Source: Arcobacter roscoffensis (GTDB lineage: Bacteria; Campylobacterota; Campylobacteria; Campylobacterales; Arcobacteraceae). From it: a DNA stretch of 64,000 nucleotides. A program made the position numbers and the translations under genes. The DNA lies in assembly GCF_024267655.1 (NCBI RefSeq), contig NZ_CP100595.1, positions 2,852,001 to 2,916,000 of the forward strand. The letters are read 5' to 3'. Positions 29,106 through 37,910 of this stretch are shown piece by piece (within the stretch, counting starts at the first letter, position 1; each line of letters begins with the position of its first letter). The notes under the pieces were generated by a model, which was given only the letters and a program-made list of their open reading frames with translations, was not told where the DNA came from and did not search any database.

Positions 29106-32100
29106 TTATATACTCATCTTCATAACTAAATTCTTAGCCTTTTTAAAGTCTTTTTTTCCTGTTCCTAGCTTTGGAATATCATCAACTATTTTAATCACAC
29201 TTGGAATCATAAGTTTATTATCAAAAGAGCTATTTATTTTTTGTTTTAACTCATTTACAAACTCTTCATTTACATCTGAGATAAGTAAAACAATCTTTTC
29301 ACCCTTTTTCTCATCTTCAATAGATGTTGCAATATAATCAACTAAACTATCTTCAGATAAATCAATAATAGAAGCTATACCCTCTTCTATTGCACCCATA
29401 CTTACCATCTCACCACCAAGTTTTGCAAACCTTGAGTATCTATCAACAATAGTTAAGAACCCATGTTCGTCAAGTCTTCCCTTATCTCCTGTGACATAGT
29501 ATGTTCTTTTTCCAATCTTCACTAAAACTTCTGAAGTTTTCTTTTCATCTTTTAAATAACCTTTCATTACTTGAATACCAGAAATTACAATCATTCCTTC
29601 ACTCCCTACTTCTAGCTCTTCATGGCTATGGGGATCAACTATTTTTACACTAGTTCCAGGAATTGGCATACCAACACTTCCTACTTTCTGACCAACTTGT
29701 ACACTATAATCAGGTGCTAAAACATTTGGTAAGTTACAAGCAGCAACAGGTGTTGTTTCAGTAACCCCATAACCTTCTAAAATATCTTTACCAAACTTCT
29801 TTTTAAAGTCTTCTCTTACATCAGCTCTTAACTTCTCAGCACCAGCAACAACTAGTCTTAAACTATCAAACATCAAAGGATGAACCTTTGTATTTTTTGT
29901 ATATAATCTAAAGAAAGTTGAAGTTCCTGTCATAATAGTTGCATTATATTTAGATACAAGTTTTCCTATACCTAAACCATCTGTAGGATCAGGATGGGCA
30001 ACACATTTAATTCCTTCAATCAATGGCAAGAAAGTAGTAACTGTAATACCAAAAGCATGAAAAATAGGAAGAGAGCCAACTATAATGTCATCATTACTAG
30101 CATTTAAAATTGATGCTATTTGCTGTGAATTTCCTAAGATATTATCACTTGTAAGTTCAATTCCTTTTGGTTCCCCTTCACTTCCAGAAGAAAATAAAAT
30201 CACAACGGTATCATCTTTTTTTATCTTTTTTACATGTAAAGCTTTTAAGATAAAACTTGGCAAAAACTTCACACTAAGAAGAGTCATTAAGCCTTTTAGT
30301 TTTGAAATTTTAGGTTTTAAATCTTCTACATAAATCACATCTACTAAATCTAAAAGCTCTTTTAAATCTATACCCTTACTTTCAAGTTTTTCTACAAACT
30401 TCTTTGAAGCAACAACAGTTTTAACCTCTGCTTTTGAAACAGCTTTTTTAAGCGAATCTATTTGAGCTGTATAGTTTAAATTTACAGCAGTTTTTCCCAT
30501 CATCAAAATAGATGTATTTATAAAGGCACCTGCTGCTGTTGAAGGAAGTAAAAGTCCAATATTTTGCCCAATAACTTTAGGCTTTAGTAAATCTTTGAAT
30601 AAAATAGAAACAGTTAAAAACTTATTACCACTTAACTCTAAACCCGTTGAATCTGCAAAAATAAAATCACTTCCAACTTGTTTTAATCTATCAAAGATAG
30701 TTTCACTAATAGTTTCTAAATTTTCTATATGCTCATCCCAAGCTTTTGTAGATAAAGCTATCACTTCATTTTTCACTCTAATTACATTTGCTTTTTGCTT
30801 TTTGATTGGTTTTGAAAAAGATACTGTCACACTATTTGTTTTGTATGATTTTTTATACTTTTTACTAGCTCTACTAAACATAGACTCCCATAATCCTCTA
30901 ATATAAAAAGATACTACTTTTACATCATTCTGTGTCATATCTAAGATTTTCTCAAAACCTCTTTTAAACTCACCTAAGTGACCATTTCTAGTAATAGCTC
31001 CTTCTGGAAAAACTACAACTACATGTCCCTCATCTAACTGCCTTGCTATTTCTTTCATAGTTGATTTACTAGAAGCATTAGAAATTGGGATTGCATTAAA
31101 CATTTTTAGTAACCAGTTTAGATACCACTTATCATATATTGGTTTATGCATTACAAACCTAACTTCCCTTGGTGATGACATTAAAATTACGGCCCAATCA
31201 ATCCATGAGACATGATTACCTAAAAGTAAAACCCCGCCACTTGAAGGAATGTTTTTCACTCCATTTACTTCAAGTTTATACTTTAATCCAACTACACTTT
31301 TTACAAAAAGAAGTAACATTGATTGGGGTAATTTAACAACTGTGTATAGTGTTCCTATAACTGTGATTAATAAAATCAAAAAGATTGTACTTAGTGGATC
31401 TAAATTATATAAAGACACAAGAGTAGTTAAGCAAAGCATAAAAAACATTGCTAAGGAATGAAACCAGTTATTACCAGCTAATATTGTTCCTAAAACTCTT
31501 TTTCTTGCATTAAATTGGATTAAAGCATTTAACGGAACTACAAACATTCCACCAAAAATACCAAATACTAAAAATGTCATACTTAACATAAATGCTGATT
31601 CAACAATTGTTGAAATATAAATCATAAAAGCCATACCAAAAGCAGATAAAGGAATAGTTCCAACTTCTATATAATGTTTTGAAATCTTTGAATAAATAAT
31701 AGAACCAATTGCAATACCTATTCCTGATGCTGCTAAAACTCCATTTATTACAAATACATCAGTTACGCCTAAATACTGTTTTGCATAAGATGGAAATACT
31801 GCCATTAAAGCTTGTGATACACCCCAAAATACAGATAGTCCAATTACTGATAAAAATATCACTTTATTTGATGTAATTGCTTTTATATTTTTTGCTAAAA
31901 GTTTACCTTTAAAAAGTTCTTTTTTATCTAATGTTAAAGAGTCATTACTACTATGTGAAGTATTTAATCTTCTTAAAATCACTAAAGATACTAGCATTTC
32001 TAAAAATGCAACAGGTGCTATATAATATGTAAGAGTTAATGTAGCTCTTAAAAGTTCTTCTTTTGTCTTTAAAACCTCTAAAGAGTTACTTACATAAAAT

Positions 32101-32606
32101 GTTTCAAAGACATAAGAACCACTTGCAATTGCAAATAAAATAGCTATAATAGACACTGCTTGTAAAGCTGAATTTCCACGTGCTAGATTCTTTTTACCCC
32201 AAATATCTATAATAATCCCAAATTTCGCAGGTGAATAAATAGCACTTTGAGCAGCTAATAAAACTAGATTTATCATAGCAAGATAAAAGTTACCACTTAA
32301 ATAAGAAAAAATCATAAGAACTGATAAGGTAAAAGAGGAAATGGCCCCATAAATTAGAATATTTTTCTTATTATATTTATCTGATAAAAAACCACTTACA
32401 GTAAATAAAAGTAAAAACGGCACTAATATTAAAGCATTTATTATAGAAATCCATACAACTTGAATACTACCATCAAATATTTTAAATGCAATGTTTTGTA
32501 ATAATATTTTATGGGAAACATCTACAATAACATTTCCAAAAACCACAAATAAAAAAGCAAACTTTATTAACATTAGATTGTTAATACCTTTTGATAAACT
32601 ACTCAT
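29106..32606 (-). CDS. MFS transporter / glycerophospholipid acyltransferase / acyl-ACP synthetase fusion (LplT-Aas type)
   Basis: The 1166-aa product joins three activities for lysophospholipid recycling. Residues 1-415 are a 12-helix MFS domain like the lysophospholipid flippase LplT. Residues 430-630 are a PlsC-type acyltransferase with GNHVSWIDW (HX4D) and FPEGAITRNG. Residues 640-1160 are an AMP-forming acyl-ACP/CoA ligase with FSSGSEGEPKG, EGYGVTETTPV, GDKGRLDEHGF and LGTGKKDFKK. The likely reactions are import of lysophosphatidylethanolamine and its re-acylation with an activated fatty acid. In E. coli these are separate lplT and aas genes. The start codon overlaps the merR-family stop (TAATG), so that regulator probably controls it. 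Confidence 0.9.
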   Translation of the reverse strand: MSSLSKGINNLMLIKFAFLFVVFGNVIVDVSHKILLQNIAFKIFDGSIQVVWISIINALILVPFLLLFTVSGFLSDKYNKKNILIYGAISSFTLSVLMIFSYLSGNFYLAMINLVLLAAQSAIYSPAKFGIIIDIWGKKNLARGNSALQAVSIIAILFAIASGSYVFETFYVSNSLEVLKTKEELLRATLTLTYYIAPVAFLEMLVSLVILRRLNTSHSSNDSLTLDKKELFKGKLLAKNIKAITSNKVIFLSVIGLSVFWGVSQALMAVFPSYAKQYLGVTDVFVINGVLAASGIGIAIGSIIYSKISKHYIEVGTIPLSAFGMAFMIYISTIVESAFMLSMTFLVFGIFGGMFVVPLNALIQFNARKRVLGTILAGNNWFHSLAMFFMLCLTTLVSLYNLDPLSTIFLILLITVIGTLYTVVKLPQSMLLLFVKSVVGLKYKLEVNGVKNIPSSGGVLLLGNHVSWIDWAVILMSSPREVRFVMHKPIYDKWYLNWLLKMFNAIPISNASSKSTMKEIARQLDEGHVVVVFPEGAITRNGHLGEFKRGFEKILDMTQNDVKVVSFYIRGLWESMFSRASKKYKKSYKTNSVTVSFSKPIKKQKANVIRVKNEVIALSTKAWDEHIENLETISETIFDRLKQVGSDFIFADSTGLELSGNKFLTVSILFKDLLKPKVIGQNIGLLLPSTAAGAFINTSILMMGKTAVNLNYTAQIDSLKKAVSKAEVKTVVASKKFVEKLESKGIDLKELLDLVDVIYVEDLKPKISKLKGLMTLLSVKFLPSFILKALHVKKIKKDDTVVILFSSGSEGEPKGIELTSDNILGNSQQIASILNASNDDIIVGSLPIFHAFGITVTTFLPLIEGIKCVAHPDPTDGLGIGKLVSKYNATIMTGTSTFFRLYTKNTKVHPLMFDSLRLVVAGAEKLRADVREDFKKKFGKDILEGYGVTETTPVAACNLPNVLAPDYSVQVGQKVGSVGMPIPGTSVKIVDPHSHEELEVGSEGMIVISGIQVMKGYLKDEKKTSEVLVKIGKRTYYVTGDKGRLDEHGFLTIVDRYSRFAKLGGEMVSMGAIEEGIASIIDLSEDSLVDYIATSIEDEKKGEKIVLLISDVNEEFVNELKQKINSSFDNKLMIPSVIKIVDDIPKLGTGKKDFKKAKNLVMKMSI

Positions 32607-33244
32607 TACACATCCTTTTTAAACTCTTCAATAGTTGATCTATTGAAAATGTATGGTTTAAATGAATTTAAAATATCTAAAACTAAAATCTCAGGTAAAA
32701 AACCAGTTTTTTCTAAAACTTTTGAGCTAAGTTCTCTCTCTAATAAGGCAAGTTTTTTACTTGTAATTACATACTCATTTATAAGTTGGCTTGAAATATC
32801 ATATTTTTTTAACTCATTAAAAGTCTTGATTACTTCAACTTCTGTTTTAAAATAAATATCTTTTTTATCAACTAAGTCTAAAGCTATTGCTTCTTCTAAA
32901 CTAAACTTTTCTAAATCTTTTTTTGAAACTGGATTTTTAATCTCACTTGAAATCATCTGAATTGATTGAAGTATTAAATCTGCTCTATCATTGAAGTTTA
33001 TATTGTAAAAATCAAATAGTTCTTTTATATAATCTATTGAAAAACTAAGATTATCTTTGAAGTACTTAATCATATTTAATACAGTAATTGTAATCTCAGG
33101 ATAATACTTCATATTCTTTGAAGTACTTAAACTATTTGGTAGTAAACCTTTTTTATGATAAAAAGAGATTGTGTGATTACTCAAGCTTGTTTGCTCTACT
33201 AACTCACTCATTTTATAGTAGTTTTTATTATCTATAACTTTCAT
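32606..33244 (-). CDS. MerR-family transcriptional regulator
   Basis: The 212-aa product has an N-terminal MerR helix-turn-helix (YYKMSELVEQTSLSNHTISFYHKKGLLP, cited in part, residues 9-36), with the usual wing MKYYPEITITVLNMIKYF, and a long helical effector part (70-212) without the Cys pattern of metal-sensing MerR proteins. It is coupled to the lipid-recycling fusion gene, so a fatty-acid or lipid signal is a reasonable guess. Its start codon lies within a 24-bp inverted-repeat arm, and its ribosome binding site (AAGGAA, 33251-33256) lies mostly in the internal loop of that structure. Confidence 0.88.
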   Translation of the reverse strand: MKVIDNKNYYKMSELVEQTSLSNHTISFYHKKGLLPNSLSTSKNMKYYPEITITVLNMIKYFKDNLSFSIDYIKELFDFYNINFNDRADLILQSIQMISSEIKNPVSKKDLEKFSLEEAIALDLVDKKDIYFKTEVEVIKTFNELKKYDISSQLINEYVITSKKLALLERELSSKVLEKTGFLPEILVLDILNSFKPYIFNRSTIEEFKKDV

Positions 33245-33314
33245 TTTAAATTCCTTAAAGTAAAGAGTAATACTCTTTACTTTTACTTTGATTTAAAATG
33301 AAAGTTATAGATAA
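33228..33314. repeat. Long inverted repeat covering the merR-family start codon
   Basis: An outer stem of 24 perfect base pairs (33228-33251 with 33291-33314) and an inner stem of 13 perfect base pairs (33257-33269 with 33271-33283, centre base 33270) are separated by a 5/7-base internal loop. The outer arm contains the first five codons of the regulator and its ATG. The ribosome binding site lies at the internal loop. It may be an operator, a translational control hairpin, or the trace of an inverted duplication of the gene's 5' end. Confidence 0.85.
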
Positions 33315-33332
33315 ATTAAATTAAAAAGTCAA
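33304..33332 (-). promoter_or_regulatory. Sigma-70 promoter of the merR-family operon
   Basis: On the minus strand TTGACT (-35, 33327-33332) and TATAAC (-10, 33304-33309) are 17 bp apart. The -35 overlaps the arsA terminator palindrome, and the -10 is inside the outer arm of the inverted repeat. The 17-bp spacing is that of an ordinary promoter rather than the 19-20 bp of classical MerR-activated promoters. Confidence 0.6.
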
Positions 33333-33355
33333 GAGTAGAACTCTTTACTTTTTAA
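33321..33355 (-). terminator. arsA terminator, sharing sequence with the inner palindrome of the next promoter
   Basis: TTAAAAAGTCAAGAGT (33321-33336) pairs with ACTCTTTACTTTTTAA (33340-33355) with one mismatch and a three-base loop, overlapping the arsA stop and followed by T-rich sequence. It shares the AGTAAAGAGT core with the palindrome at 33257-33283, so it may also be an operator. Confidence 0.7.
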
Positions 33356-35123
33356 TTTTTATAAGATTTTCTAGCTCATCTGTACTATTGATTTCCTCTT
33401 TTATCCAAGGTAATAATACTGTTCTATTAGATAACTCATTTTTTATTTTATTTATATAAGTTAGTTCATTTAAACCTTTTTGACAAATAAGATTGTTTAA
33501 ACTATTTGTTAAACTAAAACATCTATTTACTAACCATGAATAAGGTTTTATACCAGCTCTTTGTAAATCTTCTTGTAAATCTTGTGCTTCATGTGTTGGT
33601 GTAGCTTCTGCTAAACTTGTCAATAAAATCTTAGTGAATTTTTCATCTTTTATTCTAGGAAGTAAATTCTTAAGAGCTTCACTCATATCATCTTTTGTAT
33701 TTTTTAAAACCTCTTGATGATAAGCTTTTGAGGCATCTAGTAAAAGCAAAGTATGTCCAGTAGGTGCAGTGTCTAAAACAATAAATCTGTCTTGTGCCTG
33801 TGCCACTGTATTTGCAAAAGCTTCAAATACTGCTATTTCTTCAATACAAGGTGAGCTTAATTCTTCTTTTAATAAAGCCATATCATCATCACTTAAAACA
33901 CCCTCATTTTTAGCAATAACATTATCAACATGTCTTTTTATTTCAACTTTTGGATCAATTCTTTTGATTTCTAAGTTTTTATTATTTTGTTTGATATAAT
34001 CTAAATGAGCAGCAGGATCTGTTGTAGATAAAGTTACTTTATGACCTTTTTTAGCTAATTGTGAAGCGATTAGGCAAGCCATTGTTGTTTTACCAACTCC
34101 ACCTTTTCCCATAGTCATAATCAAACCTTTTTTATCAGCCTCAATATTTTCTAAAAGCTCATCAAAATTTAAAGTATTATCAATTGTTGTTTTTAACTGT
34201 TCATTTAACTCTTCACATGAGTTTTCAAACTCTTTTGCTACTTCATTTTGACCTATTGCTTTTAAACTTTGCATTCCAACTACACCATTTGGATAAAAGC
34301 CTACTTTTGTTTTTTCTAAGTTTTCTAAATTTTTAGGTAGTAAGTCTAAAGCTTCTTTTGATTTTTTTTCAAAAGCCTTTGCTACTTCATCATTATCATT
34401 TGAAGTAAACACTCCATTTATAATCAAATGTTGATTTCTTAAACCTTGTTTTTTAAGTTCATCACTTGCTTTTGAAGCTTCAAGAAAAGATAGTTTTTCA
34501 GCTCTTGAAACTAATATAAGTAAGGTTTTACTTTCATCTTTTAAATTTTCAACTACACTATCATATAATTCTTTATAGTCACTAAGTCCTGATACAGGAC
34601 CTAGACAAGAACTACCACTACTATTATGCTCTATAAAATCATTCCAAGCACTTGGAAGTTCTAAAAGTCTTAAAGTATGTCCAGTTGGTGCTGTATCTAA
34701 AACAATATGGTCATACTCATTTATGATACTTTCATCTCCTACATATTTAGAAAACTCATTAAAACCTGCAATTTCAACAGTACAAGCACCACTTAACTGC
34801 TCTTCCATCTGCTGTATTGCTTCTTTTGGTAAAATTCCCCTATATGGTCCCACTATTTTTTCTTTATACTCTTTTGCAGCTATTACTGGATTTATATTCA
34901 TAGCATAAAGATTTTCAATACTTTTTACTTTTGTGGCACTTGAGTTTAAAGAAGTGTCTAAAACCTCATCAAGGTTTGAAGCAGGATCAGTTGAGATTAA
35001 AAGTACTTTTTTTCCCTTAAGAGCTAAACTAACACTAATAGTACAAGACATAGATGTTTTACCAACACCTCCCTTTCCTGTAAAGAAAAGAAATTTTGGT
35101 ATTTTATTTATTAATTTTTCCAT
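33345..35123 (-). CDS. arsA: Arsenite efflux pump ATPase ArsA
   Basis: ArsA is the As(III)/Sb(III)-stimulated ATPase that energises ArsB. The 592-aa product has both halves of the family: P-loops GKGGVGKTS (about residues 17-25) and GKGGVGKTT (about 339-347), and two DTAPTGHT signal-transduction motifs. The three metal-site cysteines are in SGACTVEI, SSCLGPVSG and SSPCIEEI, corresponding to Cys113, Cys172 and Cys422 of the plasmid R773 protein. It is the last gene of arsB-arsC-arsD-arsA, 10 bp after arsD. It is complete and of normal length. Confidence 0.96.
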   Translation of the reverse strand: MEKLINKIPKFLFFTGKGGVGKTSMSCTISVSLALKGKKVLLISTDPASNLDEVLDTSLNSSATKVKSIENLYAMNINPVIAAKEYKEKIVGPYRGILPKEAIQQMEEQLSGACTVEIAGFNEFSKYVGDESIINEYDHIVLDTAPTGHTLRLLELPSAWNDFIEHNSSGSSCLGPVSGLSDYKELYDSVVENLKDESKTLLILVSRAEKLSFLEASKASDELKKQGLRNQHLIINGVFTSNDNDEVAKAFEKKSKEALDLLPKNLENLEKTKVGFYPNGVVGMQSLKAIGQNEVAKEFENSCEELNEQLKTTIDNTLNFDELLENIEADKKGLIMTMGKGGVGKTTMACLIASQLAKKGHKVTLSTTDPAAHLDYIKQNNKNLEIKRIDPKVEIKRHVDNVIAKNEGVLSDDDMALLKEELSSPCIEEIAVFEAFANTVAQAQDRFIVLDTAPTGHTLLLLDASKAYHQEVLKNTKDDMSEALKNLLPRIKDEKFTKILLTSLAEATPTHEAQDLQEDLQRAGIKPYSWLVNRCFSLTNSLNNLICQKGLNELTYINKIKNELSNRTVLLPWIKEEINSTDELENLIKIKK

Positions 35124-35133
35124 TTTATGTATC

Positions 35134-35457
35134 TTAAAATTTTGCTACAAAAGAAGCAAGTCCTAGTTTTGCACTTAATTCTGGTATTTGAGGATACTCA
35201 CCTTTAAAAACCACTTTATCATCAATAAAAAATAAAGGTAGCTTATCAACACCCTCTTCATTTAGAATTCTAGCAACTTCTTTATTACTTACATATTCTG
35301 CTGGTTCTGTTGTTAAACCATATCTTTTCACATCAAACTTTGATTTATCAAGTGATTTTAAAAAATTTGCTAGTTGAACTAACTTTGTATCCACATCAGT
35401 TCCACAAACTCCTGTAGGACAACACATAGCAGGGTCGTATATTTTTAAAGTTTTCAT
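35134..35457 (-). CDS. arsD: Arsenic metallochaperone ArsD
   Basis: ArsD passes As(III) to ArsA and is a weak repressor. The 107-aa product has the conserved LKIYDPAMCCPTGVCG start, with the cysteine pair at residues 12-13 and Cys18 that make the metal site, in a thioredoxin-like fold. The C-terminal vicinal cysteine pairs of longer homologues are absent, which is common and does not abolish chaperone activity in the family. Its ATG shares a base with the arsC stop. Confidence 0.95.
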   Translation of the reverse strand: MKTLKIYDPAMCCPTGVCGTDVDTKLVQLANFLKSLDKSKFDVKRYGLTTEPAEYVSNKEVARILNEEGVDKLPLFFIDDKVVFKGEYPQIPELSAKLGLASFVAKF

Positions 35458-35858
35458 TATTTTAAAGCCTCCATAACTTTTGGTAACAACACTTCTTCTA
35501 TTTCTCTATAAGTATCTTCAAAAGCATCAAAACCTTTTCCATCTGGGTCTTCAAATCCAACATGAATTACTTTAGTAGCTTTTGGGAACATAGGACAAGT
35601 CTCATTTGCATGATCACATACAGTTACTACTAAATCGTATTCATTATCTATTACTTTATCTATAGTTTTTGAGTGATATTCATCTCTCCAAATTCCTTTT
35701 TGCGTTAATAACTCTTGTGCATTTGGGTTAACTCTTCCACTTGCTCTAACTCCACTTGAATCAGAACTAATACCATCTAATTGTGCATTTATTAATGCTT
35801 CTGCGATAATACTTCTACATGAATTTCCTGTACATAAAATTAAAACTTTTTTTTCCAT
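35457..35858 (-). CDS. arsC: Arsenate reductase ArsC (thioredoxin-coupled type)
   Basis: This enzyme reduces As(V) to As(III) in the cytoplasm for export. The 133-aa product has the low-molecular-weight phosphatase P-loop LCTGNSCRS (Cys10...Arg16 region) and the redox cysteines in TVCDHANETCPMFP (about residues 82 and 89). These make it the Staphylococcus pI258 type that uses thioredoxin rather than the glutaredoxin type. It sits between arsB and arsD. Confidence 0.95.
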   Translation of the reverse strand: MEKKVLILCTGNSCRSIIAEALINAQLDGISSDSSGVRASGRVNPNAQELLTQKGIWRDEYHSKTIDKVIDNEYDLVVTVCDHANETCPMFPKATKVIHVGFEDPDGKGFDAFEDTYREIEEVLLPKVMEALK

Positions 35859-35885
35859 AATATTTATCTTCCTTTATATTAAAAT

Positions 35886-37154
35886 TTAAAAAATAGCTAG
35901 TGCTAATAATACTATCAATAACACAGGTGGTGTTATGATTAGACCAAACTTACTATATTGAGCAAATGAAATATTTACACCCTTTTTAGCTAAAACATGA
36001 AGCCAAAGAAGAGTTGCTAAAGAACCAAAAGGAGTCATTTTGGGTCCTAAGTTACAACCAATAATATTTGCATATGCTAAAGCTTGATTAACATTTTCAC
36101 CCATATTATCTAAGGCTATATCCATAATCATAACAGTTGGCATATTATTCATAATAGCACTTAAAAAGGCTGATAAAAATCCAGTTGCAACAATAGCAAA
36201 GGTATCTCCTCTTGTTGCAAAGTCTTGTAAAAGAAGAGTTAAATAATCAGTTAAACCCTCATTTTCAAGTCCATAAACAACAATATATAAACCTATACTA
36301 AACCACACAACCTGCCATGGAGCTTCTTTAATAATACTCTTTGGTTCAACACTTTTAAAAGCAGTTGCAATAAGTAAAAATATAACTCCCCCACCAAGAG
36401 CAAAAACGGCTACTGGTAAATCATAAGCATCACCAACAAAGTATCCAACTAAAAGTAAAGCTAAAAATACCCATGAAAGTTTAAACATTCTTTCATCTTT
36501 TATAGCAGAACTAGGTTCTTTTAAAAGTGAAATATCAACTTGTTTTGGAATATCTTTTCTTAAAATCAACCATAAAAATAAAATTGAAGCCAAAACACTT
36601 ACAATATAAGGAATAATCATATTAGCCATATAATCAGCAAAACCTATATCAAAATAGTTAGCAGTTACAATATTTGTAAGGTTTGAGAAAACAAGAGGTA
36701 AAGAAGCACTATCAGAGATAAACCCACCTGCAAGTAAAAATGCAACAATTGATTTCATATTTAACTGCAAAATCCTCATCTTAGCTAATAAAATTGGAGT
36801 TAAAATAAGTGCTGCCCCATCATTTGCAAAAAGTGCAGAAACAAAAGCCCCTAATAAAATAGAATAAACAAACATCTTCATTCCACTACCATTTGAGAAT
36901 TTTGCCATTTTTAAGGCACACCATTCAAAAAATCCAATCTCATCTAAAACCATAGATAAAATAATAATACCTATAAAAGATAAAGTTGCATCCCAAACTA
37001 TATCAGTTACTATCCAAACATCTGAAAGAGAAACAACTCCTAATAAAAGTGCAACTATTGCACCAATAACTGCTGTTGTTCCTATTTGAAGATTTTTGGG
37101 TTGCCAAATTACAAAAATAAGTGTAATAATAAATATACTACTTGCTAAAAACAT
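35886..37154 (-). CDS. arsB: Arsenite efflux permease ArsB
   Basis: ArsB exports arsenite across the inner membrane, alone or with ArsA. The 422-aa product has about 11-12 hydrophobic helices and family segments such as FANDGAALILTPILLAKM, ISDSASLPLVFSNLTNIV and NMPTVMIMDIAL (cited in part), which are typical of the ArsB/NhaD ion-transporter fold and not of Acr3. It is the first gene of the arsBCDA unit, with the ArsR-type operator 26 bp upstream of its start. Confidence 0.95.
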   Translation of the reverse strand: MFLASSIFIITLIFVIWQPKNLQIGTTAVIGAIVALLLGVVSLSDVWIVTDIVWDATLSFIGIIILSMVLDEIGFFEWCALKMAKFSNGSGMKMFVYSILLGAFVSALFANDGAALILTPILLAKMRILQLNMKSIVAFLLAGGFISDSASLPLVFSNLTNIVTANYFDIGFADYMANMIIPYIVSVLASILFLWLILRKDIPKQVDISLLKEPSSAIKDERMFKLSWVFLALLLVGYFVGDAYDLPVAVFALGGGVIFLLIATAFKSVEPKSIIKEAPWQVVWFSIGLYIVVYGLENEGLTDYLTLLLQDFATRGDTFAIVATGFLSAFLSAIMNNMPTVMIMDIALDNMGENVNQALAYANIIGCNLGPKMTPFGSLATLLWLHVLAKKGVNISFAQYSKFGLIITPPVLLIVLLALAIF

Positions 37155-37179
37155 ATAAATCCTAATTTCTTTTATTTTT

Positions 37180-37202
37180 ATATATCAAGATATATTGATA
37201 TG
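37180..37202. promoter_or_regulatory. ArsR-type operator upstream of arsBCDA
   Basis: A 23-bp sequence containing the dyad ATATCAA-N6-TTGATAT, identical to the one at 37931-37953. The ATATCAA/TTGATAT form is typical of ArsR/SmtB operators. It sits where it would cover the arsB promoter. Confidence 0.85.
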
Positions 37203-37216
37203 AGAGTTTATAAAAA

Positions 37217-37240
37217 AAGAGTAACACTTTGGTTACTCTT
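37217..37240 (-). terminator. Rho-independent terminator of the arsR unit
   Basis: AAGAGTAAC (37217-37225) pairs perfectly with GTTACTCTT (37232-37240) over a six-base loop, followed on the minus strand by seven T residues. It overlaps the stop of the cyclotransferase-like gene and separates the arsR unit from arsBCDA. Confidence 0.85.
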
Positions 37241-37583
37241 CCATTTCTTGAACTTCTGGTTTTAAAGTATAAAGAAAAGTATCTACTTCTAACTCATCAT
37301 ACCTTTCAACTGTTACTTCTTTTCTTAAAAACTCATCACCCTCAAACTCATCTAAATAATCCCAATTGTCGATTAAATTATCAGAGTAAAATAAGTACCC
37401 ATGAACTGTATCATTTCCAGCTTCTAAATTAATTCCTGGATAGCCCATAGAAGCTGACCAACCAGCATCTATTAGTTTCCCTTTTACAGTTGCAGGAACA
37501 AATTTTCCTACAATATTTTCTAGAACATGTCCATTTGGACAGTTTGGCATAAGTGTCCCATAAACAAAAAGTGTTTCTTTCAT
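37233..37583 (-). CDS. Gamma-glutamylcyclotransferase-like protein in the ars locus
   Basis: The 116-aa product has the GGCT/AIG2 fold markers: VYGTLMPNCPNGHVL at residues 6-20 (YGSLxxG loop) and the acidic LDEFEGDEF motif at about 77-85 holding the expected catalytic glutamate. Such enzymes release 5-oxoproline from gamma-glutamyl compounds. The gene starts one base after the arsR stop region (shared base at 37583) and is transcribed with arsR under the same operator, so a link to thiol or gamma-glutamyl chemistry during arsenic stress is inferred. Its substrate is unknown. Confidence 0.85.
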   Translation of the reverse strand: MKETLFVYGTLMPNCPNGHVLENIVGKFVPATVKGKLIDAGWSASMGYPGINLEAGNDTVHGYLFYSDNLIDNWDYLDEFEGDEFLRKEVTVERYDELEVDTFLYTLKPEVQEMEE

Positions 37584-37888
37584 TAACTACAAGCCTTTAT
37601 TAGATTTGGTAATTGAATATCTAAAGTCATAATCTCTTTTATAGCATGGCTTCTAAACTCATCAAGAGGAGCTCTTACACTATAGTAAGCCCATCTTCCT
37701 TGTCTATCAACTCTTAAGAAACCAGCTTCTTTTAAAATTTTTAAATGTCTTGATAATCTTGATTGAATCATATCAAAAGAGTGCTCTAAATCACAAACAC
37801 AACAAGAGCCGTGAATATTTATAAATTTAAGTATTTTTACTCTTGTTTCATCACTTAATGCAGAAACAGATTTTAAAAAAATATCCAT
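37583..37888 (-). CDS. arsR: Arsenic-responsive repressor ArsR
   Basis: A 101-aa ArsR/SmtB winged-helix repressor. The alpha-3 metal site CCVCDLEHSF (about residues 32-41, CVCDL form) is the As(III)/Sb(III) site of classical ArsR. The recognition helix is QSRLSRHLKILKEAGFL and the wing is RQGRWAYYSV. It is expected to bind the two ATATCAA-N6-TTGATAT operators, one of which covers the -35 of its own promoter (autoregulation). Confidence 0.95.
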   Translation of the reverse strand: MDIFLKSVSALSDETRVKILKFINIHGSCCVCDLEHSFDMIQSRLSRHLKILKEAGFLRVDRQGRWAYYSVRAPLDEFRSHAIKEIMTLDIQLPNLIKACS

Positions 37889-37910
37889 TTAATCTCCTTT
37901 GATTTTTAGA

